Positions 1-6,926 of a DNA stretch of 44,478 nucleotides are shown here, piece by piece. A program made the position numbers and the translations under genes. The notes beneath the pieces are model-generated. The model worked only from the letters and a program-made list of their open reading frames with translations. It ran no database searches and had not been told where the DNA came from. The stretch's first letter is position 1; each line of letters starts with the position of its first letter. The stretch is from a virus, in IMG/VR virus record IMGVR_UViG_3300009553_000006, positions 1 through 44,478 of that record. One strand, given 5' to 3'.

Positions 1-123
1 CGGTGCCAGCACGGGCAACCAGAAGGTCGACCCGAGCAAGGTGCACACGCTCAGCCGCGAGTCGTTCCTGGCCCGGTACACGCCCGAGGGCGCCCTGGTC
101 GGTAACGGCACGCCGGCGACCAG
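1..123. repeat. Terminal direct repeat, left copy
   Basis: These 123 bases are identical to 44356-44478. A gene starting at 44234 runs in frame through the repeat into the reading frame that ends at 1069. This is what a circular or circularly permuted genome gives when an assembler leaves an overlap at its ends. A physical terminal repeat is possible but less likely, because the repeat falls inside a coding sequence. Unique genome length is about 44,355 bp. Confidence 0.95.
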
Positions 124-1069
124 TTTCCGCCAGCGCGCTGCGCCCAAGCCGAAGCCATCCGAGACGGGCACGCCGCTCCCGCCGCTTGCGCCGGGCGAGA
201 TGCACATGCAGGTGGTCGACGTGACGCCGGCCCAGGCCCAGGCGTGGCTCGATAACGAGGGCGCCAACCGTCGGCTCAAGAAGCGCACCGTCGAGCGCTA
301 CGCGGCGTTCATGCTGCGCGGCGAGTGGCGCATGACCGCCGAGCCAATCAAGCTCGATGCCCAGGCGAGCGTGCGCGACGGCCAACACCGCCTGGCAGCG
401 ATCGTGCTGAGCGGCATGACCGTGCCGCTGCTGGTCATTCGCGGCGTCACCGAGGATGCCTTCGACGTGATGGACACCGGCAAGGCGCGCACACCGGCCG
501 ACGTGTTGAGCATCCACGGCTACACGACCACGGTCGGCAAAGCGGCCGCGATTCGGAGCCTGATCCTGATCGAGCGGCAGGGTCACGTCAACCCGTCGAC
601 GGTTGCCGCACGCGCGCTGTATAGCGGTCCGGTCGTGCTCGCGTATGCCCAGCAGCACCCCGAGATCGAAGAGACCTACCCGCTGGCCCAGACCCTCGCG
701 GCAGCCGGCTTGCAGGGCGGACCGGGCACCTGGGCGGCAGCGCTGACCCTGCTCTGGCGGATCGACCAGGACGCCACGCGCGAGATGGTGCGCTACCTGC
801 TCAGTGGCGCTGGGATGAACGCCGGCCACCCGCTGCTGGCGCTGCGTAACCGCGCCGTCAACCGTGACGCACGCCTGTATACGCGCGGCCCGGAAGGCCG
901 CCAGGAACTCTTGGGCATGATCATCAAGGCCTGGAACGCGTGGCGTCAGGGTGAGTCGCTGACCCGCCTGACATGGCGACCCAAGGAACCGAGCCTGCCT
1001 GAGATCGACGGCGCGCCAGCCCGGCCGCTCAAGCAGATCAGGATTCCGTCACTGGAGCAGGAGGAGTGA
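1..1069 (+). CDS. ParB/Srx-fold DNA-binding or nuclease-like protein, C-terminal part
   Basis: This is the remainder of the gene that starts at 44234; the GTG at 41 is internal. It has a central VRDGQHRLAAIVLSG segment, matching the D/N-G-x-H-R signature of the ParB/sulfiredoxin fold. That is followed by VMDTGKARTPADVLSIHG and a helical C-terminal half. Phage members of this family are usually annotated as ParB-like nuclease-domain proteins; partitioning, DNA binding and ATP-dependent chemistry are all known for the fold. It sits directly after the integrase and before a SLOG-fold gene. The fold is fairly clear from the motif, but the function is open. Confidence 0.75.
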   Translation, partial: GASTGNQKVDPSKVHTLSRESFLARYTPEGALVGNGTPATSFRQRAAPKPKPSETGTPLPPLAPGEMHMQVVDVTPAQAQAWLDNEGANRRLKKRTVERYAAFMLRGEWRMTAEPIKLDAQASVRDGQHRLAAIVLSGMTVPLLVIRGVTEDAFDVMDTGKARTPADVLSIHGYTTTVGKAAAIRSLILIERQGHVNPSTVAARALYSGPVVLAYAQQHPEIEETYPLAQTLAAAGLQGGPGTWAAALTLLWRIDQDATREMVRYLLSGAGMNAGHPLLALRNRAVNRDARLYTRGPEGRQELLGMIIKAWNAWRQGESLTRLTWRPKEPSLPEIDGAPARPLKQIRIPSLEQEE

Positions 1070-1440
1070 TGGCCACCGTGCTCGTGACGGGGGATCGCAA
1101 CTGGCGCGACATGGCGATGGTCTTTGGCGTGCTGGCGCGCTATGGCCCAGACACCGTGCTGGTCCACGGCGCAGCCAGAGGCGCCGACCGCCACGCGGAC
1201 GCGTACGGCTACTACCGCAAATGGCAGGTGCATGCCGAGCCGGCCGACTGGGATAGGTATGGCCGGGCGGCCGGCATCCTGCGCAACCAGCGCATGCTCG
1301 ACACGTGGCAGCCCGATGTGTGCCACGCCTTCCACGACGACCTGAACCACTCGAAGGGAACGCGCGACATGGTCATCCGCTGCCTGGCCGCTGGGGTGCG
1401 CACGTATCGCCACTGCCATGCGCGCATAAGCCCCCCATGA
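1069..1440 (+). CDS. SLOG-fold protein, YspA/YpsA-related (DUF2493-like)
   Basis: This 123-aa protein has the hallmark VLVTGDRNW start, a VLVHGAARGADRHAD loop, PADWDRYGRAAGILRN, and a GTRDM near the C-terminus. This is the layout of the cpYpsA-related SLOG family, a Rossmann-like nucleotide or ligand-binding fold common in phages. Family members are thought to bind nucleotide-derived ligands, but none has a firmly known phage role. The ATG at 1069 is preferred over the GTG at 1066 because AGGAGG lies at 59-64 of the preceding hundred (1059-1064). The start overlaps the stop of the ParB-like gene (TGATG). Confidence 0.85.
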   Translation: MATVLVTGDRNWRDMAMVFGVLARYGPDTVLVHGAARGADRHADAYGYYRKWQVHAEPADWDRYGRAAGILRNQRMLDTWQPDVCHAFHDDLNHSKGTRDMVIRCLAAGVRTYRHCHARISPP

Positions 1441-1733
1441 CGCTGGTCTGTGCACTCGCCGGCTGCGGCGAGCCGGTAGCGACGATCTACTGCGGCTCAG
1501 CCCTGTGTCACGAGCACTGGGTGATGACCGACGAGATCCCCGACGAGTGGCAGTACGACATGCGCGCCGTCATGAAGATCCTCGGAGACGCCGATGACTC
1601 GATGTTCATGTTCGTCGACGAGCCGGATGAGCCGACGCGCAGGTTCAAGGCGCTGCGGGCCGCGTGTGCCATGTTCGCAAAGCAGGAGTCGGCCCGCATA
1701 AACCCCCCGATAAACCCCCTAGAGGCCACATGA
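1437..1733 (+). CDS. Small Cys-rich, probably Zn-binding protein
   Basis: This 98-aa protein starts at an ATGA overlap with the SLOG gene, a strong sign of translational coupling. Its N-terminus carries C-x4-C, then C-x4-C-x2-H-W, fitting a small zinc knuckle or treble-clef-like site. The rest is acidic (DEIPDEWQYD, FVDEPDEP) with a helical tail. I do not recognise the family. A longer in-frame extension to 1305 exists but overlaps the SLOG gene in an arginine-rich shadow frame. Confidence 0.65.
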   Translation: MTLVCALAGCGEPVATIYCGSALCHEHWVMTDEIPDEWQYDMRAVMKILGDADDSMFMFVDEPDEPTRRFKALRAACAMFAKQESARINPPINPLEAT

Positions 1734-1834
1734 CCCGAGCCGCTGAGATGGGAATGGGCCACTTTCCGACACTGCGGGGCGGTGCAGAGCAGAGCCTCTC
1801 AGACAGGGTCTCCAATCTCGAATATGAGCGGTAG
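1730..1834 (+). CDS. Tiny ORF, 34 aa
   Basis: The ATG at 1730 overlaps the preceding stop in ATGA, with AGAGG just upstream. It encodes a 34-aa peptide ending DRVSNLEYER before a TAG at 1832, three bases ahead of the next gene. The C-terminal heptad-like piece resembles the coiled-coil starts of other small proteins in this genome. Evidence is position and coupling only. Confidence 0.45.
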   Translation: MTRAAEMGMGHFPTLRGGAEQSLSDRVSNLEYER

Positions 1835-1836
1835 CG

Positions 1837-2136
1837 ATGCCAAATGAACGGTCTCCAGCGGTCCCGATAGACCCCCCGCCAACCCCCTTGCGATTGACCG
1901 AAAAGGTGTTGCTCAAACGCGAGGAGGCGGCCGAGTTGGCCAGTGTATCGCCCGACCGCATAGATCGCCGGGCGGTACTACCGGGCTTTCCGGTAATTCG
2001 TGATGGCCAGTTGGTCAGGATCCATCGCCAGGCTTTTGAGGATTGGCTGTGTGCATGGGCCAAGGCAACTAATGAACGCCCGCCTGAGATTAGGATCAAC
2101 GCACCCCGTACAATGAAGCCGCCTCGGCCAGGTTAG
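1837..2136 (+). CDS. Excisionase/AlpA-like helix-turn-helix protein
   Basis: This 99-aa protein has a MerR/AlpA-type winged-helix core: KREEAAELASVSPDRIDR (recognition helix), then PGFPVIRDGQLVRIH (wing) and FEDWL. Proteins of this fold act as excisionases (recombination directionality factors) or small activators. It lies in the integrase transcription unit, which favours an excision role. It is clearly paralogous to the protein at 41565-41819, with which it shares the recognition helix, wing and a C-terminal RPPEI-INAPRT block. The extra 20-residue proline-rich N-terminus is unique to this copy. Confidence 0.75.
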   Translation: MPNERSPAVPIDPPPTPLRLTEKVLLKREEAAELASVSPDRIDRRAVLPGFPVIRDGQLVRIHRQAFEDWLCAWAKATNERPPEIRINAPRTMKPPRPG

Positions 2137-2175
2137 CGACCGAGGCGGACAGCACAACGAAGAGGTGACTTCGCC

Positions 2176-2430
2176 ATGCCTACGCAATCGTATCCCTATC
2201 CCGATCACGAGCACCCGCAGTACGTCACCCTGGCGTATCTCGAAGCGTTCGAAGGCCGCATGATCAACCGCATCGAGCAGCGGTTCAACGAGCAAGCGGT
2301 CGACCTAGCCGTGATCAAGGAGCAACTAAAGGCACTGCCGTCCCGCTGGGTGCAGTACGCCTTCGCCATGGGCATCCTGATCCCGATCTACGGCATCCTC
2401 GCCGCGCTGCTATATCAGGTGTCGAAGTAG
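2176..2430 (+). CDS. Coiled coil plus C-terminal membrane helix, XhlA-like
   Basis: This 84-aa protein starts after a GAAGAGGTGAC ribosome-binding region. Residues about 20-55 form a coiled coil (EGRMINRIEQRFNEQ), followed by one hydrophobic helix near the C-terminus (YAFAMGILIPIYGILAALLY) and a short basic tail. This is the architecture of XhlA-type holin accessory proteins, but also of other small membrane-anchored phage proteins. It is far from the lysis cassette on the other strand, so a lysis role is only a possibility. Confidence 0.65.
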   Translation: MPTQSYPYPDHEHPQYVTLAYLEAFEGRMINRIEQRFNEQAVDLAVIKEQLKALPSRWVQYAFAMGILIPIYGILAALLYQVSK

Positions 2431-2433
2431 CGA

Positions 2434-2715
2434 ATGCCCTGTCCGCACGGCTCCTCCAGTGCAGAACGATGCGGGGTCTGCATTCAGGCCGAGCGCGACG
2501 AACTGCGCACCCGCCTGACCGAGTCGGAAGCCGAGAACGATCAGTGGCAGAAGAAGCTAGCCGAGACGTGGGCCGAGATCGAGCCACTGCGGGCAGCGCT
2601 GGTGCAGATCGAGAATTGGGTAGGCAGGCTACCGAGCAACATGGGCGAAGCAGCACTGATCTTCGAGTACATCGGCAAGGCGTGCTCGGCAGCGTTGGAC
2701 CGATCTAAGGACTAG
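2434..2715 (+). CDS. Small Zn-motif coiled-coil protein
   Basis: This 93-aa protein begins three bases after the previous stop codon. The N-terminus has C-P-H-G ... C-x2-C (MPCPHG, RCGVC), fitting a small zinc site. It is followed by a long coiled coil (ERDELRTRLTESEAEND) and a helical tail. The same ERDELR phrase recurs in the next two genes, so the three probably arose by duplication of a coiled-coil module. Function unknown. Confidence 0.65.
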   Translation: MPCPHGSSSAERCGVCIQAERDELRTRLTESEAENDQWQKKLAETWAEIEPLRAALVQIENWVGRLPSNMGEAALIFEYIGKACSAALDRSKD

Positions 2716-2733
2716 CCAGAACTAAGTGCCGTT

Positions 2734-3288
2734 ATGACTGACTCAACTGCGGGGGCATGGGTTCACCGTCAAGCAGAACTTCAGGCACAGATAGCGAATC
2801 AAGAACGACGATGGCGAGAGGCTGAGGCCGAGTGGGTCGAACGATTCGAGAGTCTGACCAGCGAGCGCGACGAACTGCGCAAGGCGCTTCGGCGCACTGA
2901 AGGTGAACGTGACGACTGCAGCGAGGAGAAAATGGAACTGCGTGCCGAGGTCGATCGGCTCAAGCAAGAGAACGCGAGCTATCGGCTGGACTGGCTTGAT
3001 TCAGAAGAAACGGCCGCCCGCGAGGTTCACAAGCGAGGGCTAATCGAGGCCGAGGTCGAGCGGCTGGAAAAGCTATTGACTGACGCAGACTGGCGTGAGT
3101 TGGACGAAAAGCGAAAGGTGGAGGCGCTCGCCAAGCACAACGGCTCGCTGATGATGGACGCCGTAGAACGCGAAAAGGAAGTCGAGCGGATGCGGAATCT
3201 GTTAGCCGAGTGCTTCCCGCTCGTCAGGCCAGGTACAGATCTGAATCGGCGGCTACGTGAGACGCTTGTCAGCGATAAGGAGTGTTAG
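2734..3288 (+). CDS. Long coiled-coil protein
   Basis: This 184-aa protein is almost entirely predicted coiled coil: heptad-rich and highly charged, with repeated SERDELRKAL, DDCSEEKMELRAEVDRLK and EAEVERLEKLL blocks. There is no enzymatic motif. The base composition is lower in GC than in the late genes. It lies in the accessory run downstream of int. Function unknown; possibly a scaffold or an interaction partner of its coiled-coil neighbours. Confidence 0.65.
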   Translation: MTDSTAGAWVHRQAELQAQIANQERRWREAEAEWVERFESLTSERDELRKALRRTEGERDDCSEEKMELRAEVDRLKQENASYRLDWLDSEETAAREVHKRGLIEAEVERLEKLLTDADWRELDEKRKVEALAKHNGSLMMDAVEREKEVERMRNLLAECFPLVRPGTDLNRRLRETLVSDKEC

Positions 3289-3644
3289 TGCTGACTAAAG
3301 TTCACCATTGGGACTTCGTGGACGATGATGGTTGTCTGCATTGCAACTGCGAATTCGGTCTGATCGAGCCCACACCGGGGAGCGTGCCGTGGGTGTCAGA
3401 TAAGCGAATGGGTGAGATTGCGTGGAAGCAGGCGCATGATGATCTGTACAACCGACTCACACACATGCAGGCCGAGCGCGACGAACTGCGTTCCGATCTT
3501 GCCCAACTCCACCTCATCATGGCCGAGAACAACTTGGAGATCGAGCGGCTGCAGGCGGCGCTAGACGAGGCAGTCCAATGCCTGGAAATGGGTAATGAAA
3601 TCGGGGCGCACAACATCCTTGCCAAACATACGGGGAGTGAGTGA
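3288..3644 (+). CDS. Cys-containing coiled-coil protein
   Basis: GTG at 3288 is chosen as start because AAGGAG at 3277-3282 is well spaced for it and it overlaps the previous TAG. A GTG at 3282 is the alternative. The 118-aa product has a short GCLHCNCEF cysteine/histidine cluster near the N-terminus, then a coiled coil with ERDELRSDL. It shares the ERDELR heptads with the two upstream genes. Function unknown. Confidence 0.6.
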   Translation: MLTKVHHWDFVDDDGCLHCNCEFGLIEPTPGSVPWVSDKRMGEIAWKQAHDDLYNRLTHMQAERDELRSDLAQLHLIMAENNLEIERLQAALDEAVQCLEMGNEIGAHNILAKHTGSE

Positions 3645-3645
3645 T

Positions 3646-3870
3646 ATGCCTACCAAAACCGACGTGTACAACCCGATATGGCACTACCTGAACGGTGCCC
3701 TCTCGCTCCAGTGGTGCGGCCCATGCTCCCCCTTCTACAAGGTCTGGCTAACCGATAAGCCCGACGTATGGCATGTCGCCAAATCCTCTGACGAGGCACT
3801 GGCCGGATTCATCGTCCTGTATGGCGGCGACTACCTGAGGGTCGAAATCCCCGTCGCGATAGCCGTCTAA
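3646..3870 (+). CDS. Small hypothetical protein
   Basis: This 74-aa protein starts at the ATG at 3646, after a GGGGAGTGAG ribosome-binding region. An upstream in-frame ATG at 3595 would overlap the previous gene. It contains an SLQWCGPCSPFYKVW segment with a C-x2-C pair, and a beta-rich second half. WCGPC recalls a thioredoxin active site, but the protein is too short and lacks the rest of that fold, so I do not call it a thioredoxin. Confidence 0.5.
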   Translation: MPTKTDVYNPIWHYLNGALSLQWCGPCSPFYKVWLTDKPDVWHVAKSSDEALAGFIVLYGGDYLRVEIPVAIAV

Positions 3871-3896
3871 TCGGTTAGTCAGACATAAGAAATAAA

Positions 3897-4118
3897 ATGC
3901 CTGACAAGGTCACCCTCGAACTCACCGAAGAAGAGGCCGAATGGGTCGCCGCATGCATGGGCATGGTGATGCAGTTGTCGCGACACTGGGACAACCGCAC
4001 CGCCAACGACCTAGCCAATCGCATCTTCGCCAAACTGACGCTCGCGCGCGTCCAAGGCAACGTCGGCATGGACCCGGACGAATGGCTCAAGCAGGCCCAG
4101 GAACGCTTGGCCGAGTGA
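3897..4118 (+). CDS. Small acidic helical protein
   Basis: This 73-aa protein begins MPDKVTLELTEEEAEWV. Its beta-strand followed by an E-rich helix resembles small phage proteins with a TLELTEEE start, found in many actinophage accessory regions. It is the last gene of the + strand run. The convergent late operon ends only four bases away at 4123, and no terminator hairpin is visible between the two. Confidence 0.6.
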   Translation: MPDKVTLELTEEEAEWVAACMGMVMQLSRHWDNRTANDLANRIFAKLTLARVQGNVGMDPDEWLKQAQERLAE

Positions 4119-4122
4119 CCGT

Positions 4123-4344
4123 CTAGGCCTGATGGGCGCGCCGTGGTCTGCTGGTCGTCACCAGACCGAAGCTCGCGCCGATGACGACCCCGATCAATGC
4201 GATGGCCACCGACGAGTACTCGGGACGAAACAGCAGCAGCAGCCCGCCGCCGACCAGCACGGTCAGGATGACGATCGTGACGCACACCAGGCGCGTGATC
4301 GATACCGACGTTGGCTCGGGGTAGCCGGTCGGCTCCGTGAGCAC
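4123..4344 (-). CDS. Two-helix membrane protein, holin candidate
   Basis: This 73-aa protein (GTG start at 4344, weak ribosome-binding site) has two hydrophobic helices, roughly residues 15-38 (ITRLVCVTIVILTVLVGG) and 43-62 (SVAIALIGVVIGASFGLV), separated by a short charged loop, with a basic C-terminus. Small size, two helices and position downstream of the lysis peptidase fit a class II-like holin. It is the last gene of the late operon. Confidence 0.6.
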   Translation of the reverse strand: MLTEPTGYPEPTSVSITRLVCVTIVILTVLVGGGLLLLFRPEYSSVAIALIGVVIGASFGLVTTSRPRRAHQA

Positions 4345-4350
4345 GCTAGG

Positions 4351-4428
4351 TCAGACGATTCCCAGGATCTTGAGCAGGATGATGATGATCAGTACAGTGA
4401 TAATCAGCCCGCCTACGCCGTACCCCAT
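4351..4428 (-). CDS. 25-aa single-helix membrane peptide
   Basis: The ATG at 4428 opens a 25-aa peptide ending at TGA 4351. It is a glycine-rich start followed by almost pure I/L/V (GGLIITVLIIIILLKILGIV). It is wedged between two other small membrane genes with 7-8 bp gaps. The ribosome-binding site is weak, so expression may depend on coupling. It could be a spanin-like, antiholin or pinholin-type regulator; nothing in the sequence decides. Confidence 0.5.
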   Translation of the reverse strand: MGYGVGGLIITVLIIIILLKILGIV

Positions 4429-4435
4429 GGCCTGA

Positions 4436-4597
4436 TCAGGTCAACCGGGCTACTGCGAGTGCCGCGATCAGACCGAACACCACCGTCGGGCTCGTCGGCA
4501 CCACGCCCACCAGGCCTAGGATCGCCAGGATCAGGACCAGTAGCGCGATCAGCCAGCCAATAGTGATCGCCATGCTGCCGACCGTGGTGATCTGCAT
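4436..4597 (-). CDS. 53-aa two-helix membrane protein, holin candidate
   Basis: The ATG at 4597 follows a strong GGGAGGA site. The 53-aa product has one long hydrophobic helix (about residues 10-32, with LIALLVLILAILGLVGVV) and a second weaker one near the C-terminus. The start lies inside the 3' end of the preceding gene, a 49-bp overlap. With the next two genes it forms a three-gene cluster of tiny membrane proteins behind the peptidase, the usual place for holin and antiholin. Confidence 0.6.
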   Translation of the reverse strand: MQITTVGSMAITIGWLIALLVLILAILGLVGVVPTSPTVVFGLIAALAVARLT

Positions 4598-4791
4598 TTG
4601 TGTTCCTCCCTCAGTAGTCGTTCTCGGATGGATCGTGCGAACAGAATCCCATTGATGAAGCGCTGATCGAGCATTGCCTGATGAGCACCACAGTGGCCCG
4701 TGCCGCAGGCGCAGTTGTTGAGGATCGCAGCAGCCAACTGGTAGGACTCAGCCAAGTCACCGTGCCAGATAACGAGCGGCACCATGTGCAC
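4549..4791 (-). CDS. Small Cys/His-containing hypothetical protein
   Basis: GTG at 4791 (or ATG at 4785) starts seven bases after the peptidase stop, with GGAG upstream. The 80-aa product contains an NNCACGTGHCGAHQAML cluster, a possible metal site, and a basic helical C-terminus. Its last 49 bp overlap the next membrane gene. Family not recognised. Confidence 0.5.
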   Translation of the reverse strand: MHMVPLVIWHGDLAESYQLAAAILNNCACGTGHCGAHQAMLDQRFINGILFARSIRERLLREEHKCRSPRSAAWRSLLAG

Positions 4792-4798
4792 CGTCGGC

Positions 4799-5483
4799 TC
4801 ACTCCAGCAGCACCACGCTGAACGGGCCCAGTCGCTCGAAGTCCGCGCGCGTCAGGGTGTCCCAGATCCCCTTGTAGCCTGGCGCCGAGTTCGCGATCCA
4901 CAGGGCATCACCCGACACTCCCCTGAGGGCTATCCAGTGGTACCAGGCAGCCCCACTCATCATGCCCGTCGTGTCCTGGGCAGCGGCGTGGACGCTATCG
5001 AAGTCGAGGTACGCCGAGGATGATTCCTGGTCGTAACTGCGCAGCACGGCTTGCAGCGCCGAGCCTGAGGCATCCATCAAGCCGTACGCCGGGTTGACGT
5101 TCTCTGGGTAGCCGACCTGCAAACCCGTCTGGTAGCGCGACTCGTACACGGTCAGGTTGGGGCGCGGGTCGATGCCGGCCGACTTCAAAACCCAGTCGAG
5201 CGAGCAGACGCTGCACGTCCAGCCGTAGTACTGGCTCGGCTGCGCCAGAGTCTGGTCCCACCAGACACCAGCGGGCCATTCCTCGTCCTCGTTGATTTCG
5301 TCAAAAGGAGACGCGACGGGTCGCGTTGTCCTCCTCGTAGTACCAGTAGATGGCGTCGCGCGCGAAGGTCTGCGAGACCTTGTGACCCGGTTCCAGGATG
5401 ACGAACTGCTCGTCGCTGCGCGGCTCGTCGTTGTTGTCAGCAATCGCCTGGGCAACCCCCGGCCCGATCACGTAGTCAGCCAT
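4799..5483 (-). CDS. C39/papain-like cysteine peptidase split by a +1 frameshift
   Basis: The ATG at 5483 follows a strong GGGGAGG site and opens a 60-aa frame (MADYVIGPGVAQAIADN...) that stops at TGA 5301-5303. The +1 frame continues without a stop to 4799 but has no ATG, GTG or TTG before its catalytic region. Joined, they give about 227 aa. The second part has GWTCSVCSLDWVL (candidate Cys), YHWIAL (candidate His) and WIANSAPGY (Asn/Asp side), the order of a C39-like papain fold. The switch site reads TCC TTT TGA C. Position next to holin candidates suggests peptidoglycan hydrolysis, but virion processing or fibre maturation is possible. Whether the shift is programmed or a sequence error is unresolved. 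Confidence 0.7.
5301..5309 (-). other. Candidate +1 frameshift site (TCC TTT TGA C)
   Basis: Reading on the minus strand, the upstream frame ends TCC-TTT-TGA followed by C. Phe-tRNA on UUU can slip one base forward and re-pair perfectly with UUU because four Us are present, and UGAC is a poor termination context. The same stop context is used at the prfB (RF2) +1 site. No Shine-Dalgarno-like stimulator is present directly upstream, unlike prfB. Confidence 0.45.
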
Positions 5484-5760
5484 CACTAGCCTCCCCTCGG
5501 CGCAGGCTGACCGTGCCGCCGCGCCAGTCGATGTGAAACCCGTCCTGTGGACTGGCCCGGATGCCCGCGTCCTCGAAGATGCCCAGCAGGGTCTCCTGGA
5601 ACTGGGCGTTGGCCTGCTGAGCCATCTCCTGGGCAAACTCCAGGCGCGCGTGCAAGCGGTGCAGCCGGCGCAGGGCGTTCGGGTGGACCGGCACGCCGTC
5701 GGCATTTTCGACCGGCTGCCACTCGTGGTTGTCGTTCAAACGCTCGTTGGTCGTGACCAC
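5476..5760 (-). CDS. Small helical protein next to the tail fibre (possible fibre chaperone)
   Basis: This 94-aa protein (GTG start at 5760) begins two bases after the fibre gene stop. It has a central charged helix (NALRRLHRLHARLEFAQEMAQQANAQFQETLLG) and a short beta C-terminus (GFHIDWRGGTVSLRRGE). It overlaps the peptidase start by 8 bp. A fibre-assembly role is inferred only from its place; no known chaperone family is recognised. Confidence 0.5.
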   Translation of the reverse strand: MVTTNERLNDNHEWQPVENADGVPVHPNALRRLHRLHARLEFAQEMAQQANAQFQETLLGIFEDAGIRASPQDGFHIDWRGGTVSLRRGEASDG

Positions 5761-5762
5761 GC

Positions 5763-6926
5763 TCAGATCCCCTTGGCCTGGCAGCGCGCGTCCAGTTCAC
5801 GCAACGCCCCCCACAGCATCGCCGCCATCTGCCCGTAGACCACCGACACCGGCTGATCATTCGCGTCGATGCCGGCGAACTCAGGCACCACGCGCAGCAC
5901 ATCGGCTGCGTCGAACCCGACATCCGTCGTCGTCGGACGGACCGGGCTACCCTCGACCGGCGGTGGGATCTCGTACGAGTACACCTCCATGCTCGTGTCG
6001 CGCACGCGAGCCATACAGTCGACGTCCGGCATAACTACCGCGTTCTGCTTGAGACTCATGTTGGACGTGGTCATGAATGAGATGCCGTGGACGTAGGTGC
6101 CGGCCCAGATGTCGCCGTCGACGAATAGACGAATCGCGATGTGCACCTCGCCACCGCCGTAGGTCGCGGCTGAGCGAGAACTGGGACCAATCACCCGAAG
6201 CGTCTGCCCGCCGCCGGCTGGATCAACGGGCGTGTAGAAGGTGAGCCCGTTGTTCAGAATCCACAGCCCGCTGCCCGTCGAGTTGAACATGAACGGGTGC
6301 GGATCGGCCCCAATCGCCGCCGAGCGTTGGATCCACGTATCGGTGCTGCCGATGTACAGCGTGTTGGGCATCAGCAAGGCACCGGCTGCCTGGCGAGTAA
6401 TGCTCGTGTCGCCGCTGCTGTGCATGTACAGGGTGCCGTTGCCCACCACCATGTCAGTGCCACTGCTGACGCGCCCGCCACTGCTCAGCGCACCAGTCGC
6501 GCTGAGCGTGCCACTGAACGAGCCGTTGCGTGAAGCGGTCAGGTCGCGACACGTGATGTCGAGCGACACCCCGAGCGCGCCGGTCACGGTCACATTGCCG
6601 TTCGAGGTCAGGCCGGTCACCGTCGCTGCCCCGTCCGTTGTGATCGTGCCGCTGAAACTCACGTTGGTCGACTGGAAGCGCAACTGGTTGCCGGTCGCAA
6701 ATGGGCCGAGCGTGGCCCCATTGGCGAAGGCGATGCTGGTCGTGTTGAGCGTGCCGAAGACCAGGTTGCCACCCTGGTGGGCACCGTTGTGGTTGTGCCC
6801 GGTCGATGACGAGAACACGCCGTCGAGCACGTTCAGCGAGTTGCGCAGCGAGGTGACCAGGTAGTCGGCGGTGTCGTCGGCGTCGACGGCGAGTTTCAGC
6901 CCGAGTTCGGCGGTGGTGTCACTCAT
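5763..6926 (-). CDS. Tail fibre with C-terminal S74 intramolecular chaperone domain
   Basis: This 387-aa protein has a long G/S/T/N-rich repetitive shaft (about residues 50-200: SFSGTITTDGAATVTG, SGTLSATGALSSGG). The C-terminal ~100 aa match the peptidase S74 fold: SNMSLKQNAVVM at about 285-297 (Ser-x-x-x-x-Lys autoprotease motif), then VYSYE, DVGFDAADVLRVVPEF and VSVVYGQMAAMLWGALRELDAR. In this family the domain trimerises, guides fibre folding and then cuts itself off. An N-terminal GHNHNG motif could bind a metal or cap the shaft. Its start overlaps the preceding stop (ATGA). Confidence 0.85.
   Translation of the reverse strand: MSDTTAELGLKLAVDADDTADYLVTSLRNSLNVLDGVFSSSTGHNHNGAHQGGNLVFGTLNTTSIAFANGATLGPFATGNQLRFQSTNVSFSGTITTDGAATVTGLTSNGNVTVTGALGVSLDITCRDLTASRNGSFSGTLSATGALSSGGRVSSGTDMVVGNGTLYMHSSGDTSITRQAAGALLMPNTLYIGSTDTWIQRSAAIGADPHPFMFNSTGSGLWILNNGLTFYTPVDPAGGGQTLRVIGPSSRSAATYGGGEVHIAIRLFVDGDIWAGTYVHGISFMTTSNMSLKQNAVVMPDVDCMARVRDTSMEVYSYEIPPPVEGSPVRPTTTDVGFDAADVLRVVPEFAGIDANDQPVSVVYGQMAAMLWGALRELDARCQAKGI

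Noticed and set aside
1830-3290. Reassignment of TAG as a sense codon, from in-frame neighbours separated by TAG.
   Set aside because: The large structural genes are uninterrupted, and several genes end at TAG with good start signals for the next gene.
3700-3730. Thioredoxin-like WCGPC motif in the 74-aa protein.
   Set aside because: The protein is too short and lacks the other thioredoxin elements; the motif is probably coincidental or a metal site.
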